DNA from: Clostridiaceae bacterium
GTDB taxonomy: Bacteria; Bacillota; Clostridia; Saccharofermentanales; UBA5734
Assembly (NCBI GenBank): GCA_012519875.1
Contig: JAAYPL010000114.1
Coordinates: 1-7,441, forward strand
Length of the DNA: 7,441 nt
Reading direction: 5' to 3'
Of the stretch, positions 6,410 to 7,441 are shown in pieces (within the stretch, counting starts at the first letter, position 1; each line of letters starts with the position of its first letter). A model generated the notes under the pieces. That model saw only the letters and a list, made by a program, of their open reading frames with translations. It made no database searches and was not told the DNA's origin. The position numbers and the translations under genes were made by a program.

Positions 6410-7441
6410 TTATCGATCGTGGATGCTTATCAGCTCCAGGTTGTCATTGCGTTCCAGCACCCAGTCAATAGCCCATTCGGACTCGAAAAGCAGAACCGGG
6501 TTTTCTTCCTGATCCAGCACCGGCATGGTTGTGCTGGTCATGTTGATCCTGTTCAGCTGCGGTAAAGGGTGGCCGCTTTCTTTAGGGCGGATCCAACGGG
6601 CATGTCGGTAGTTCAGTCCGGTCATACGGATATCCACACCATATTCTGCTTTCAGGCGGTATTCCAGAACGTCCAGCTGTAAAACACCGACGACGCCGAT
6701 GATATAGGTCTCGGTGCCGATGTCCGGCTGCTTGTACAGCTGGATGGCGCCTTCCTCAGCCAGTTGTTCAATCCCTTTGAGAAATTGTTTGCGCTTCATG
6801 GAATCCTTGGGTGCGACCCGGGCGAAATTTTCCGGCGGAAAAACCGGTATGCTCTCAAAAGCAAATGTGCGGTTGCCCTCAATCAATGTATCGCCGAGCC
6901 GAAACAGGCCGGGATCGAAAACTCCGATGATATCGCCGGCGTAGGCACTTTCGATCAGATTGCGATCCTGGGCCATGAATTGTTGGGGCTGTGCCAGTCG
7001 GACGCTCCGATTCAAGCGGACGTGGCGTACCTCCATGTTTTTTTCGAAACGGCCGGAGCAAATCCGAATAAAAGCCATACGGTCCCGATGATCCGGATTC
7101 ATATTGGCCTGGATTTTAAAGACAAAACCGCTGAAAAAGTTCTCATCCGGTTGGATCGGCCCTTCGGTTGACTGCCGAGCCACCGGAGGTGGCGCCATGG
7201 CCAGGAATTCGTTCAGGAACGCTTCGACGCCGAAATTGGTAACAGCACTGCCGAAAAATACCGGGGTCGACTCGCCGGCGGCCACCCGCTCCATATCCAG
7301 CTCATCACCGGCAATATCCAGCAGCTCAATTTCGGCCATCAGCCGCTCCTGATAATCTTGCCCGATGAGCTCCGACAGCTTCGGGTCTTCGGTGCTGGCA
7401 ACCTTGACCTTGACCATGCTGGCGCCATGATCGCCTTTTGA
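6410..7441 (-). CDS. prfC: Peptide chain release factor 3 (N-terminus beyond window)
   Basis: The reading frame is open to the right edge, so 343 codons plus the stop are present. About 185 N-terminal residues, judged against the roughly 530-residue family, are missing. RF3 is a translational GTPase that removes RF1/RF2 from the ribosome after peptide release. The fragment starts near the end of the GTPase domain. It contains ESTPVFFGSAVTNFGVEAFL, the domain-2 marker SGFVFKIQANMNP with HRDRMAF (about 7085-7130), QQFMAQDR, AYAGDIIG, and the RF3-specific C-terminal block GVVGVLQLDVLEYRLKAEYG. These distinguish it from EF-G, which has no such C-terminal domain. GTP-binding motifs cannot be checked here. 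An internal ATG at 7415-7417 is not a likely start because the upstream codons (KGDHGAS) continue the family sequence. No frameshift or internal stop was found. Confidence 0.95.
   Translation of the reverse strand, partial: SKGDHGASMVKVKVASTEDPKLSELIGQDYQERLMAEIELLDIAGDELDMERVAAGESTPVFFGSAVTNFGVEAFLNEFLAMAPPPVARQSTEGPIQPDENFFSGFVFKIQANMNPDHRDRMAFIRICSGRFEKNMEVRHVRLNRSVRLAQPQQFMAQDRNLIESAYAGDIIGVFDPGLFRLGDTLIEGNRTFAFESIPVFPPENFARVAPKDSMKRKQFLKGIEQLAEEGAIQLYKQPDIGTETYIIGVVGVLQLDVLEYRLKAEYGVDIRMTGLNYRHARWIRPKESGHPLPQLNRINMTSTTMPVLDQEENPVLLFESEWAIDWVLERNDNLELISIHDR

Noticed and set aside
6404..6415. Possible hairpin at the thrC/prfC junction
   Set aside because: The stem is only four base pairs with a four-base loop and no T-tract on either strand.
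6764..7171. Open frame of 135 codons on the + strand opposite prfC
   Set aside because: It lies opposite well-conserved RF3 sequence, and its translation looks like an antisense artefact.

Overview
The window looks like a chromosomal stretch from a bacterium of the phylum Bacillota, most likely a Clostridia-type anaerobe. The assignment is inferred from four things: strong purine-rich Shine-Dalgarno sites with short spacers, a TTG start, a secreted protein combining cohesin-like and cadherin-like domains, and a long-form threonine synthase. GC content is about 42% over bases 1-600 by hand count and about 61% over 601-780, and it stays visibly GC-rich afterwards. No taxonomic marker such as rRNA is present, so the placement is tentative.

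Layout. Five complete genes lie head to tail on the + strand between 59 and 6401. In order they are a secreted, membrane-anchored cohesin-like protein (59-1573), a GtrA-family small membrane protein (1575-2045), folC (2052-3476), a single-pass membrane protein with TPR-like segments on both sides of the membrane (3458-4867) and thrC (4887-6401). Gaps are 1, 6, -19 and 19 bases, each gene has its own Shine-Dalgarno site, and no terminator is visible between them. A single transcript is therefore likely. A reading frame entering from the left edge stops at 60-62 and shares an ATGA overlap with the first gene, so the operon may extend upstream. On the - strand, prfC (peptide chain release factor 3) converges on thrC with 8 bases between the stop codons and runs off the right edge, leaving its N-terminal GTPase domain outside the window.

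How the genes fit together. folC (folate polyglutamylation) and thrC (last step of threonine synthesis) are housekeeping metabolism. The other three + strand genes encode envelope proteins with no obvious link to them, so the cluster looks like a compact mixed operon rather than one pathway. No RNA gene, CRISPR array, insertion sequence, phage gene or defence system was seen.

The least explained part is the first gene. It carries two diverged copies of a segment of about 55-60 residues of unknown function between proline/threonine-rich stalks, and its base composition changes near the end of its cohesin-like domain. Nothing here clearly amounts to a new biological system; the repeat module and the two-sided TPR membrane protein are the best candidates for follow-up.
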